64,000 bases of DNA from UBA1413 sp964567485 (GTDB taxonomy: Bacteria > Bacteroidota > Bacteroidia > Bacteroidales > Prolixibacteraceae), in the NCBI GenBank assembly GCA_964567485.1, contig CAZMMX010000004.1:1-64000 (forward strand), read 5' to 3'. The notes beneath the pieces were generated by a model. It had not been told where the DNA came from and did not search any database. It was given only the letters and a program-made list of their open reading frames with translations. A program made the translations under genes and the position numbers. This document shows positions 1-8,081 of the stretch, piece by piece. Position 1 is the stretch's first letter. Each line of letters starts with the position of its first letter.

Positions 1-147
1 GATGACCGGTTGATCCACACCACCCCCATCTTCCTGGACACATTTTATTAATGAAAATCCCTGCCCCCGTGAACTCTATCTTTCACAGAGGTCTTCCTCG
101 TCTTTCCTTTTGTTAAGGGCGACTGACACCAGTACAGACCGGAAACC

Positions 148-333
148 TTACCCTATCAGTTTTCCAAAGGCCTCATACACGAGAATGGCAGGCCAAACAA
201 TGGCCTTCAGGAATCCCAGAACTCCCATCCAGAATCCGGTGGCATGAGAAATGAAATAAACGACAGCCCCGATGAAACCGAGCCCATACACAGCATTGGA
301 GCTGTGTGACTGATGTTTAAAATGTTCATTCAT
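148..333 (-). CDS. Small hypothetical membrane protein
   Basis: A 61-residue protein I do not recognise. After a polar, His-rich N-terminus (about residues 1-12) it is almost entirely hydrophobic, with two likely membrane segments at about residues 15-31 and 35-57 separated by a short Gly/Trp turn. Such short two-helix proteins are common as uncharacterised inner-membrane proteins. It stands alone on the minus strand, with no partner gene on that strand in this window. The start is an ATG; no strong Shine-Dalgarno sequence is visible. A real gene is plausible because of its clean hydrophobic pattern, but the short length leaves doubt. Confidence 0.5.
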   Translation of the reverse strand: MNEHFKHQSHSSNAVYGLGFIGAVVYFISHATGFWMGVLGFLKAIVWPAILVYEAFGKLIG

Positions 334-715
334 ACGTATATTTGCTATTTAATGTATTGTACTTCAATTACATATCGAGGTAATGCCTAATCGGTTCTTC
401 ACGCCCATGGAACTCGCATGGAGTAAATTTACATGCCCTTTTGTGTTTGAAGCACCATGCTCGTTTCATGTGTCGAATTTTATATTGGTGATGGTTAAAC
501 CGATGACACTGATGTAATCCCCTTGAGGCTATTTCTGCGATGATGAGCCGCTTCCTGCGGCCGCAAAGAATAGCTCCGCCATTTCAATTCGGTTGGTGCA
601 GAAGAGTGGCAGGGGTAATTCATGACATTTTTTGTAAATTTGTATATTTCCGGGCAAAAAAATTACATTTTTGGTGTTCCCTTGTACGATAAACCGGGAT
701 TAATAATTCACAGCC
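334..715. other. Intergenic region with a long hairpin
   Basis: There is no convincing gene here. An interrupted inverted repeat spans 528-574: an inner perfect 5-bp stem GCCGC/GCGGC with loop TTCCT (547-561) sits inside imperfect outer arms that begin GCTATT (528-533) and end AATAGC (569-574). It has no T-tract, so it is not an obvious terminator. The right end holds a candidate promoter for the next gene. Confidence 0.5.
635..642 (+). promoter_or_regulatory. Candidate Bacteroidetes -7 promoter element
   Basis: TAAATTTG matches the Bacteroidetes primary-sigma -7 consensus TAnnTTTG exactly. It lies 73 bases before the start codon of the acyl-CoA synthetase fusion gene, giving a leader of roughly 65-70 bases. 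No clear -33 TTTG is seen. Confidence 0.4.
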
Positions 716-3202
716 ATGACCATACCCTTTATCAACAGAAATTATCCTGATAAAAAAGCCCTGGTGACCACCTCGGGGGATATCACCTACCGCACCTTAT
801 TGCAAAATATTGAGCGGTTTGCACGGCTGATTGCCGGCAAAGAATCTGCGAAAGTGGCCCTATTCAGCGAAAACAGACCTGAATGGATTTATACGTTTTA
901 CGCCTCTCTTCAGAACAACGCGATACCCGTGCCCATCGACTTCATGGCCTCGGCCGAAGATGTGGCCTATATCCTCGATGATTGCCAACCCGAGTGGCTT
1001 TTCATCAGTGCGGCCATGAAGGAGCACCTGCCCGAAATCGAACGAAAAACCACCCACAAACCCCAGGTCGTCGTCTTTGAGGAGATCCTCCCCGACGAAT
1101 CCGTTAAGGAAAGCGAATGGTGTGGACCGGAAGATTACGGAGCTACGGCGGTGATCATTTACACTTCAGGAACCACGGGAAGTCCCAAGGGTGTGATGCT
1201 CTCCTTCACCAATATCCTCGAAAATATATCGGCGGTCATTGACAGCAAGATTTACATCCCTGAAAGGCAGGTCATGATTTTCTTGCCACTGCATCATGTC
1301 TTTCCCCTGGTAGGCTCCTTGATGACGCCACTTCTTGTCGGTGCCTCCATCGCCATGGCGCCCTCCATGCAATCGGCCGACCTGCTGAAAACCTTCAGTG
1401 ACAATGAGGTGGGGGTTTTCCTGGGGGTACCCCGGCTCTATGAACTGATGTACAGGGGCATCAAGGCAAAAATAGACAAAAGTCCTGTGGCCAAAACGCT
1501 CCTCTGGCTCGTCCTGAAAACAGGATGGCGCAGTCTGGGCCGGAAAATCTTCAACAAGGTCCACCAGAGCTTCGGAGGTCATCTGCAGTATATGATCGCC
1601 GGCGGAGCCGCCCTGAACAAAGAAGTGGGCACCTTCTTCTACGGAATAGGCTTTGATATCATGGAAGGATTCGGTATGACCGAAGCCTCACCTATGATCA
1701 CCTTCCCCCGGCCCGGAAAAATTAAAATAGGCACCACCGGACAGGCCCTGCCCGGACTCACCATCGAAATCAGAGATGGGGAGATCGTAGCCAAAGGTCC
1801 GGGAATCATGAAAGGCTATTACAACCGGCCCGAAGAAACCGCCGAAACGGTGAAAGACGGATGGCTCTACACCGGCGACCTGGGATACCTCGACAAGGAC
1901 GGCTACCTCTACATTACAGGGCGCAAAAAGGAAATCATCGTTCTTCCGAACGGGAAAAACATCAATCCCGTGGAACTGGAATCCAAACTGGAAGGATTCT
2001 CCCCAGCCATCAAGGAAGCCGGGGTGACCCTCTACAAGGAAATGCTCCACGCCATCATTTTTCCCAATGCCGGGTTTCTGGCCGAGAACAACATAGACGA
2101 TCAGCAAGCCTGGTTCCGCGACCAGGTGATTACCCCGTTTAATGCCGGGGTCAGCTCCTACAAACGCATCATGCAGTTTACCCTCATCAAATCGGAATTG
2201 CCCCGCACCCGGCTCTCCAAGTTACAGCGGTTCAAACTGGCCGACTTGATCGAACATAAGAAGGAAGAGCAGGCCAGCCCCGATGAACCACAATCCCCTG
2301 AATTTCTGGCCATTAAAACATTCCTCGAGAGCCAGGTCGATATGGATATCCTGCCCGGCCATCACCTCGTCTTTGATATATCCATGGATTCCCTGGGCAA
2401 GTTAAGCCTGATCGATTTCATCGAGAAGAGTTTCGGCGTAAAACTGGATGAAGAACAACTGCTGAAATTCCCCTCCCTGGGCAAGATGGCTGACCATGTC
2501 CGAAACCATAAACTGTTCCACAAGTCAGATGCCGACACCACCTGGTCAGGCCACCTGAAAGAGGATGCAGATGTGATCCTCCCGAAATCCTCATTCCTGC
2601 TGGGCCCGGCGGTGAAATCAATCAGGGCTTTCTTCCGTTTGTTTTTCCGGTTTGAAGGATCAGGAATGGAAAATATCCCCGAAGGACCCTGTTTCTTCGC
2701 CCCCAATCACGAGAGCAAACTCGACGCTTTCCTGGTCCTTTCCTATCTCGACCAGCCTACCCTGAAAAATACCTTTTCCTACGCTAAAAAAGAACATGTC
2801 AAAAGCGGCATCAGGCGTTACCTGGCCGCACACGCCAACGTAATTGTGATGGACCTCACCAAGGAGCTGAAAAATTCCATCCTGAAAATGGCGGAAGTCG
2901 TTAAACAGGGAAAGAAAATTCTGATTTTCCCGGAAGGAACACGTACCCTGAACGGAGAATTGGGCGATTTCAAAAAAACTTATGCCATTCTGAGCACCGA
3001 ACTGAATGTACCCGTAGTGCCCGTAGTCGTTGACGGAGCTTACGCCGCCATGTCCTACGGAGCGAAAAAGATCAACAGGGGGCAAAAAATAAGCATCCGG
3101 TTTCTCCCCCCCATATACCCCGGAACGATGACTTCCGAGGAATTGAACAAACAGGTGAAAGAAGAGATCGTTAAGGCAAAAAAAACATATTCTCATGGTT
3201 AA
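716..3202 (+). CDS. Fused acyl-CoA/acyl-ACP synthetase, acyl carrier and 1-acylglycerol-phosphate acyltransferase (Aas-like)
   Basis: An 828-residue three-part lipid enzyme. Residues about 1-520 form an AMP-forming ligase: the P-loop-like YTSGTTGSPKG at about 149-159 and the later GYYNRPEET, TGDLGYLD and GRKKEIIVLPNGKN motifs are typical of fatty-acyl ligases. A phosphopantetheine carrier domain follows (about 530-605) with the attachment serine in MDSLGK near residue 558. The C-terminal third is a PlsC acyltransferase with the HX4D motif NHESKLDAF near 664 and FPEGTRTLNG near 745. Known relatives activate fatty acids and acylate lysophospholipids or a carrier, for membrane repair or lipid recycling at the inner membrane. 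The order ligase-ACP-PlsC is reversed relative to E. coli Aas, where the acyltransferase comes first. The stop codon overlaps the next gene by 8 bases, implying translational coupling. Confidence 0.85.
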   Translation: MTIPFINRNYPDKKALVTTSGDITYRTLLQNIERFARLIAGKESAKVALFSENRPEWIYTFYASLQNNAIPVPIDFMASAEDVAYILDDCQPEWLFISAAMKEHLPEIERKTTHKPQVVVFEEILPDESVKESEWCGPEDYGATAVIIYTSGTTGSPKGVMLSFTNILENISAVIDSKIYIPERQVMIFLPLHHVFPLVGSLMTPLLVGASIAMAPSMQSADLLKTFSDNEVGVFLGVPRLYELMYRGIKAKIDKSPVAKTLLWLVLKTGWRSLGRKIFNKVHQSFGGHLQYMIAGGAALNKEVGTFFYGIGFDIMEGFGMTEASPMITFPRPGKIKIGTTGQALPGLTIEIRDGEIVAKGPGIMKGYYNRPEETAETVKDGWLYTGDLGYLDKDGYLYITGRKKEIIVLPNGKNINPVELESKLEGFSPAIKEAGVTLYKEMLHAIIFPNAGFLAENNIDDQQAWFRDQVITPFNAGVSSYKRIMQFTLIKSELPRTRLSKLQRFKLADLIEHKKEEQASPDEPQSPEFLAIKTFLESQVDMDILPGHHLVFDISMDSLGKLSLIDFIEKSFGVKLDEEQLLKFPSLGKMADHVRNHKLFHKSDADTTWSGHLKEDADVILPKSSFLLGPAVKSIRAFFRLFFRFEGSGMENIPEGPCFFAPNHESKLDAFLVLSYLDQPTLKNTFSYAKKEHVKSGIRRYLAAHANVIVMDLTKELKNSILKMAEVVKQGKKILIFPEGTRTLNGELGDFKKTYAILSTELNVPVVPVVVDGAYAAMSYGAKKINRGQKISIRFLPPIYPGTMTSEELNKQVKEEIVKAKKTYSHG

Positions 3203-5480
3203 ACAGGCTTTGCTCATCCTTATGGTGGCCATAACACTGGGTTCCGGAGCACAGGAAAATCCAGCGGTCTCCAGGTTTGACTTTTTCCCTTTTTCGGTTT
3301 GGTACAGTGGTGGTAAAGCCCGGGCGCCTATGCTTTCCACCATTACGCCCCAGTCGGAACAGGAATGGCGCCGCGACCTGCAACAAATTAAAAATCTGGG
3401 ATTCAACACTGTACGCACTTGGGTAGAATGGGCCGCCTGTGAACCGGAACGGGGAAAATACAACTTCGAAAACCTGAAACTCCTGCTTTGGCTTGCCGAA
3501 GAGACCGGACTAAGGGTGTTCGTCCAGATCTATGTCGATTCTGCCCCCGACTGGGTAGCCCGTGATTTTTCACATGCCCTCTTTGAAGCCCATAGTGGCG
3601 ACAAGGTATACCCCCAGGCGGCCCCCGGGGTGTGTACCGACAATAGCGATGCCGCAGAGGCGGTCCTGGGCTTTTACACCGCCACAGCACGGGTGGCCTC
3701 CACCTCTCCGGCCTTCTTCGGGTGGGACCTCTGGAGCGAACCCCACATCATCAACTGGGCCTCCCTTGACTTCATCACCAACGCCCAGTTCTGCTTCTGC
3801 CCGGGAACCAGGGCGAAATTCAGAACCTGGCTCGAAAAGAAATACGGCTCCCTGGCCGGCCTTAACAAAGCCTGGTACCGCAATTTCACAGCCTGGGAAC
3901 AGATCGACCCGCCCCGCTTCAGCACCATTTTAAGCTACACCGACTTCATCGACTGGAAAAGTTTCATCTACGAGAAACTAATGGATGACATGGCTGCCCG
4001 CTACCAGGCCATCCGCCGCGGCGATCCCACCCATCTGATCACCGCTCATGCCGTGGGAGCCTCCCTCTTTCAGTCACCCCACGTGGGCGCCGGCGCCACC
4101 GATGACTTCCTCATGGCACGGCCTCTCGACTATTACGGGGTTTCCATGTATCCCAAGCATAACCATCCCGACAAGGCCTGGTCGCTGACCACCCTGCGCG
4201 CCACCACCGACTTCACCCGCAGCGCCAACCGTGAAAAAGGCGGCTGGTTTGTGGGAGAACTGCAGGCCGGACAGGGAACCATATCCCTGCTGGTGAGCGA
4301 CCCGGTGACCGCCGACGACCACCGCATATGGGCCTGGTCGGCCATCTCCAAAGGCGCCAAAGGGGTCAACATCTATGCTTACTACCCCATGTCTACAGGC
4401 TATGAAGCAGGAGGGTACGGACTGATCAACCTCGACGGAACCCTCACCGACCGGGCGAAAAAAGCAGGTGAAATGGCCGCTGTAGTTAACCAGAACCAGC
4501 AACTCTTCCTCTCTTCCCGTCCCGTAAAGGCGGAAATCGCCATCCTCTACAACCCCATGACCCAAATGGTGGGCGGCATGCAACGACGCGACTACCCCGG
4601 AGCGTTGTCCAACTCCCTGCTGGGCTATTACCAGTCGTTTGCCAACCACAACGTCCCCGTCGATTTCATTCACCGTGAACATATCGAAAAAGGCGAACTC
4701 GCGCAGTACAAGCTGATCATCCTCCCCTTCCAGGTGATGTTCACCGCCAAAGCCGCCGAAGGCCTCCGTGAATTCGTCCGTAACGGCGGTTATGTGGTGG
4801 CGGAAGCCCGCATGGCCTGGAACGACGAATTCGGCCACGCCTCAGGCATCATCCCCGGCCTCGGACTGCACGAAGTCTTTGGCATCCGCGAAAATGAAGT
4901 CCGCATGAGGGACAAGGTTTCCCTCTCATTTACGGACCTCGATCATCCCGCTCTCAAAGGACTAAAAAGAGACCAGCCCCTCAGGGGATCGCTCTATTCG
5001 CAGTCCCTGACCCTCCTGAATCCTGAAAATTCGGAAATTCTGGCCCTTACCGAACAGGGCGACCCTGCCCTGGTCACCACTTCCTACGGAAAAGGAAAAG
5101 CCATGACCGTGGGCAGCTACCCGGGAATGGCCAACTTCCCCGACGTGGACCCCGTCAACGACGCCTTCTTCCTCAACCTCCTCCAATGGGCCGCCATTGA
5201 AAGGCCCTTCACCTCCTCCCATGACGGCCGCACCTCCAACCAGGTGGAAGTCCGCCTTCAGGAAAACAGCAACGGACTTTTGGCTTTCGTGCTGAACCAC
5301 AGTGAGAAACACGAAGAGGTCACCGTTGACCTCACCGTCTCGAAGGAGGGATGGTATAAGGTCCGCGACGTGATCAAAAACAGTGAAACCAGGGTGCAGA
5401 GTTCCGGAAATCTCCTGAAGATCAAGGCACCCCTTGATCGCAAACAGGTGGCCGTTCTGGAAATCGTCGCGGCCTCCTGA
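3195..5480 (+). CDS. Secreted GH42-family beta-galactosidase
   Basis: A 761-residue glycoside hydrolase of family 42. A signal peptide is visible (charged start, hydrophobic residues 5-18, cleavage near SGAQE), so it acts in the periplasm or outside. The TIM-barrel domain (about 30-400) contains the probable acid/base Glu182 in WDLWSEPH and the nucleophile Glu355 in FVGELQAG. A trimerisation-like middle domain (about 440-670) contains the phrases VPVDFIHREH and LIILPFQVMF typical of GH42 domain B, and a small beta domain ends the protein. Known members release galactose from beta-galactosides, some alpha-L-arabinopyranosides. The ATG overlaps the stop of the lipid enzyme upstream by 8 bases, an odd functional pairing. 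No SusC/SusD pair is nearby, so the natural polysaccharide cannot be guessed. Confidence 0.88.
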   Translation: MVKQALLILMVAITLGSGAQENPAVSRFDFFPFSVWYSGGKARAPMLSTITPQSEQEWRRDLQQIKNLGFNTVRTWVEWAACEPERGKYNFENLKLLLWLAEETGLRVFVQIYVDSAPDWVARDFSHALFEAHSGDKVYPQAAPGVCTDNSDAAEAVLGFYTATARVASTSPAFFGWDLWSEPHIINWASLDFITNAQFCFCPGTRAKFRTWLEKKYGSLAGLNKAWYRNFTAWEQIDPPRFSTILSYTDFIDWKSFIYEKLMDDMAARYQAIRRGDPTHLITAHAVGASLFQSPHVGAGATDDFLMARPLDYYGVSMYPKHNHPDKAWSLTTLRATTDFTRSANREKGGWFVGELQAGQGTISLLVSDPVTADDHRIWAWSAISKGAKGVNIYAYYPMSTGYEAGGYGLINLDGTLTDRAKKAGEMAAVVNQNQQLFLSSRPVKAEIAILYNPMTQMVGGMQRRDYPGALSNSLLGYYQSFANHNVPVDFIHREHIEKGELAQYKLIILPFQVMFTAKAAEGLREFVRNGGYVVAEARMAWNDEFGHASGIIPGLGLHEVFGIRENEVRMRDKVSLSFTDLDHPALKGLKRDQPLRGSLYSQSLTLLNPENSEILALTEQGDPALVTTSYGKGKAMTVGSYPGMANFPDVDPVNDAFFLNLLQWAAIERPFTSSHDGRTSNQVEVRLQENSNGLLAFVLNHSEKHEEVTVDLTVSKEGWYKVRDVIKNSETRVQSSGNLLKIKAPLDRKQVAVLEIVAAS

Positions 5481-5576
5481 GAAAGGAACGGGAGTTGCAA
5501 CCGGAGGGGTGCCCATGAATCAGCACTCCTCATTTTACCTTTGGCGCGAGAGAACATGCTTGCCCGGATGGAAACT

Positions 5577-5618
5577 CCCCGCAGCAGAGCCGGCGGGGAA
5601 TGCGCTCACCGGAATTCA
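5577..5618 (+). repeat. Dispersed palindromic intergenic repeat, copy 1
   Basis: This 42-base element matches 44051-44092 at 38 of 42 positions. It starts with an imperfect hairpin (CCCCG and CGGGG arms around CAGC-AGA-GCCG with one bulge) and ends with the shared tail AATGCGCTCACCGGAATTCA. It lies in the non-coding stretch between the GH42 gene and lemA, which otherwise holds no gene. Confidence 0.75.
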
Positions 5619-5629
5619 TAACTTTTCCC

Positions 5630-5637
5630 TATATTTG
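5630..5637 (+). promoter_or_regulatory. Candidate -7 promoter element for the lemA gene
   Basis: TATATTTG is an exact TAnnTTTG match 39 bases before the lemA ATG. A second exact match, TACCTTTG, is present at 5536-5543, so transcription could start at either site. Both are downstream of the GH42 stop. Confidence 0.45.
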
Positions 5638-5675
5638 GTCATCCGGAACAGATTCCGGTGAAAACTGAATTCTCT

Positions 5676-6227
5676 ATGATCACCTTCCTCCTTCTTTTTT
5701 TACTGGTGGCCACCGCAGGTTACGGGCTTTATGTATACAACCGGCTGGTCAGGCTTTTCAATTACACCAAAGAAGCCTGGAGCGGCATTGACGTGCAGCT
5801 GAAAAAACGGCATGAACTGATTCCCCTGCTCCTTAAAACCGTCAGGGGATATGCCGACCACGAGCGCAACCTGCTGGAGGCCATCACCGATCTGCGCTCA
5901 CGGGGCATGGCCGCCGGCAACCTCAAGGATGCGGAAACCGCGGAAGTGGGCCTCTCCAAAGCCCTGGGCAACCTGTTCGTGGTGGTCGAAAATTATCCCG
6001 AACTGAAGGCCAACCAGAACTTCCTGGAATTGCAACGGGAAATCTCCAAAGTGGAACATGACCTCCAGAGGGCCCGCCGTTATTACAACGGAACCGTGCG
6101 CAACTACAACATCCTGATCGAACAGTTTCCTTCAAGCCTGGTCGCCGGTATGGCCAGCCACCAACAACGCGAATACTTCGACCTCGACAACCAATCGGAA
6201 AGGGCTGCACCGGAATTGAATTTTTAA
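5676..6227 (+). CDS. lemA: LemA family membrane-anchored protein
   Basis: A 183-residue LemA family protein. It has an N-terminal membrane helix at about residues 2-20 followed by the family signature YNRLVRLFNYTKEAWSGID and DVQLKKRHELIPLLL, then a long helical bundle with the conserved NYPELKANQNFLELQ block and a C-terminal YNILIEQFP motif. LemA proteins are anchored with the N-terminus in the membrane and are of uncertain biochemical role. I chose the ATG at 5676 over an in-frame GTG at 5658 because it places the hydrophobic helix at the extreme N-terminus as in relatives. The gene sits directly before a DUF2207 membrane protein, a pairing often seen for LemA genes, which suggests the two products work together. 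Confidence 0.9.
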   Translation: MITFLLLFLLVATAGYGLYVYNRLVRLFNYTKEAWSGIDVQLKKRHELIPLLLKTVRGYADHERNLLEAITDLRSRGMAAGNLKDAETAEVGLSKALGNLFVVVENYPELKANQNFLELQREISKVEHDLQRARRYYNGTVRNYNILIEQFPSSLVAGMASHQQREYFDLDNQSERAAPELNF

Positions 6228-6255
6228 TCCACAGCAGGAACGATGCGTAACACAC

Positions 6256-6348
6256 TAAGCCAACATACAGAAATCACAAGAAAATGTCCATAAAAAGATA
6301 CGTTATCCATTAAGCCTACATCCAGAAATCACAAGAAAATGTCCATAA
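6256..6348 (+). repeat. Tandem direct repeat duplicating a translation start
   Basis: A 38-base unit occurs twice, at 6256-6293 and 6311-6348, with 2 mismatches and a 55-base period. Each copy contains the same upstream sequence and ATGTCCATA start. The second copy is the real start of the DUF2207 gene (6339). The first copy opens a tiny frame, 6284-6313, encoding MSIKRYVIH and stopping inside the second repeat. Confidence 0.85.
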
Positions 6349-8033
6349 GAAACTGCTTCTTCACGCTTTTGGCTTCTCTCCTGGTTTTTTCAGCCACCGG
6401 CCAGGAGAGAATCCTCTCCTACGATACCCGCATCACAGTGGAAAAGAGCGGCGACCTGCTGGTCACCGAAGTGATCACCGTGGTGGCTGAAGGAAACGCC
6501 ATAGAAAGAGGCATTTACCGCACCTTCCCCACCCGGTACAACAACCGCATGGGAACCCGTTTTAAGGTGGACTTCCAGGTCAGGGAAGTGTTGCGCAACG
6601 GCAACCCTGAACCCTGGTTCACCGAAAATGCGGACAACGGGGTAGTCGTCTACATCGGAGACAGCAACACAGAAATACCCCCGGGCACCCACACCTACAC
6701 CCTCACCTACCGCACTTCCCGACAGGTAGGATTCTTCAAGGAGTATGACGAACTCTATTTCAACGTCATCGGGGGCGATTGGGTTTTTCCTATTGAAACG
6801 GCCAGTGTGACCCTCCAGATCCCTGAGGCGGCCAAGGTGGTACAGAAAGCCGCCTATTCGGGCAGCGCCGGCACCACGGGTTGCCAATGCACCCAGGTGG
6901 AGGACAACAACGTGGTCACCACCGTCACCACCCAGCCCCTGCTCCCCGGAGAACAACTGACCATTGCCGTGGCCTGGCCCAAAGGTTTCGTCCACGAACC
7001 ATCGGCCACAGAACGGTCGGGGCGCTTTCTGAAAGATAACCTTCATGTGCTGGCAGCCTTACTCACCCTGGCACTGGCCCTGGTACTCTACCTCCGGAAA
7101 TGGAAAGCCGTGGGCAAAGATCCCCGGAAAGGAACCATCATCCCCCTCTTCGACCCCCCGCAGGGGTTCAGCGCCGCCACCACTGGTTTCCTCCATAAAA
7201 TGGGAATGAACGAGAGGATCATCACAGCGACCCTCGTCGATATGGCCATCAAGGGGTACCTGAAAATCGACAAAAGCGGGGAAAAATACCGGTTGGACCT
7301 CCTCCCGGAAGCCAACGCCGACCTCACCCCCGAAGAAAAAGCCCTGGGCACGGCCCTCTTTGACGGCAAAAGCGAAATCCTCCTCGACCAGAAAAACCAT
7401 GCAACATTCCAGAAAGCCCGCAGTGCCGCAGAAAAAAGCATCAAGGAACAGATGATTCCCACCTATTTCAAGGTCAACGGCAAGCACCTCCTGCCCGGAG
7501 TACTGGGCTCGGCAGCCGGAGTGCTGGCGACTTTCGCCCTCGCCCCCACACCCGAAATCCCCATGTTCCTGCTGACCCTGGTCATCTTCCTTCTCGTGCT
7601 GTTTGCCTGGCTGATGAAAGCCCCCACATCCCGGGGAAGGGAAGTGATGGATGAGGCCGAAGGCTTTAAGATGTACCTCTCCGTGGCCGAAAAAGAACAG
7701 CTCGACAAAGTCCATGAACCCAACCTCACCGTGGAACGGTTTGAACAGCTGCTCCCCTACGCCATTGCCCTGGGGGTGGAAAACCAGTGGGGCAGGAAAT
7801 TCGAAAATGCCCTGGCCCAATCGATGACGGAGAGCCGCACCTACCATCCTGCCTGGTATGCCGGAGCCGGAAGCATAGCCTCCTTCTCTCCCCGGAACTT
7901 CACCTCCGAAATGGGAAAAAGCTTCTCCTCGGCCATCTCTTCGGCATCGACACCTCCCGGAAGCTCCTCGGGCAGCGGAGGCGGAGGCAGCGCCGGGGGC
8001 GGCGGCGGCGGAGGAGGCGGCGGAGGTTGGTAA
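6339..8033 (+). CDS. DUF2207 domain membrane protein with poly-Gly tail
   Basis: A 564-residue membrane protein of the DUF2207 (YciQ-like) family. A signal peptide ends near SATGQER. The extracytoplasmic domain (about 22-225) contains the characteristic N-terminal pattern SYDTRITVEKSGDLLVTE and RGIYRTFPTRY. A membrane helix lies near 232-250, a soluble domain with winged-helix-like sequence (about 275-375) follows, then two hydrophobic segments near 385-425. The end is a Ser/Gly-rich low-complexity tail finishing in about ten glycines and GW, a frequent feature of this family. Function is unknown; partnership with the LemA gene just upstream is the main clue. The start is set by the second copy of a duplicated leader, and the spacing to lemA is 111 bases. 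Confidence 0.82.
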   Translation: MSIRNCFFTLLASLLVFSATGQERILSYDTRITVEKSGDLLVTEVITVVAEGNAIERGIYRTFPTRYNNRMGTRFKVDFQVREVLRNGNPEPWFTENADNGVVVYIGDSNTEIPPGTHTYTLTYRTSRQVGFFKEYDELYFNVIGGDWVFPIETASVTLQIPEAAKVVQKAAYSGSAGTTGCQCTQVEDNNVVTTVTTQPLLPGEQLTIAVAWPKGFVHEPSATERSGRFLKDNLHVLAALLTLALALVLYLRKWKAVGKDPRKGTIIPLFDPPQGFSAATTGFLHKMGMNERIITATLVDMAIKGYLKIDKSGEKYRLDLLPEANADLTPEEKALGTALFDGKSEILLDQKNHATFQKARSAAEKSIKEQMIPTYFKVNGKHLLPGVLGSAAGVLATFALAPTPEIPMFLLTLVIFLLVLFAWLMKAPTSRGREVMDEAEGFKMYLSVAEKEQLDKVHEPNLTVERFEQLLPYAIALGVENQWGRKFENALAQSMTESRTYHPAWYAGAGSIASFSPRNFTSEMGKSFSSAISSASTPPGSSSGSGGGGSAGGGGGGGGGGGW

Positions 8034-8081
8034 TTTCCTGAAAACCTTGATATTCTCCATTATTTACAGTACATTGTACCT

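Noticed and set aside
528..574. Hairpin as a terminator
   Set aside because: No T-tract follows on either strand and no gene ends near it on the plus strand.
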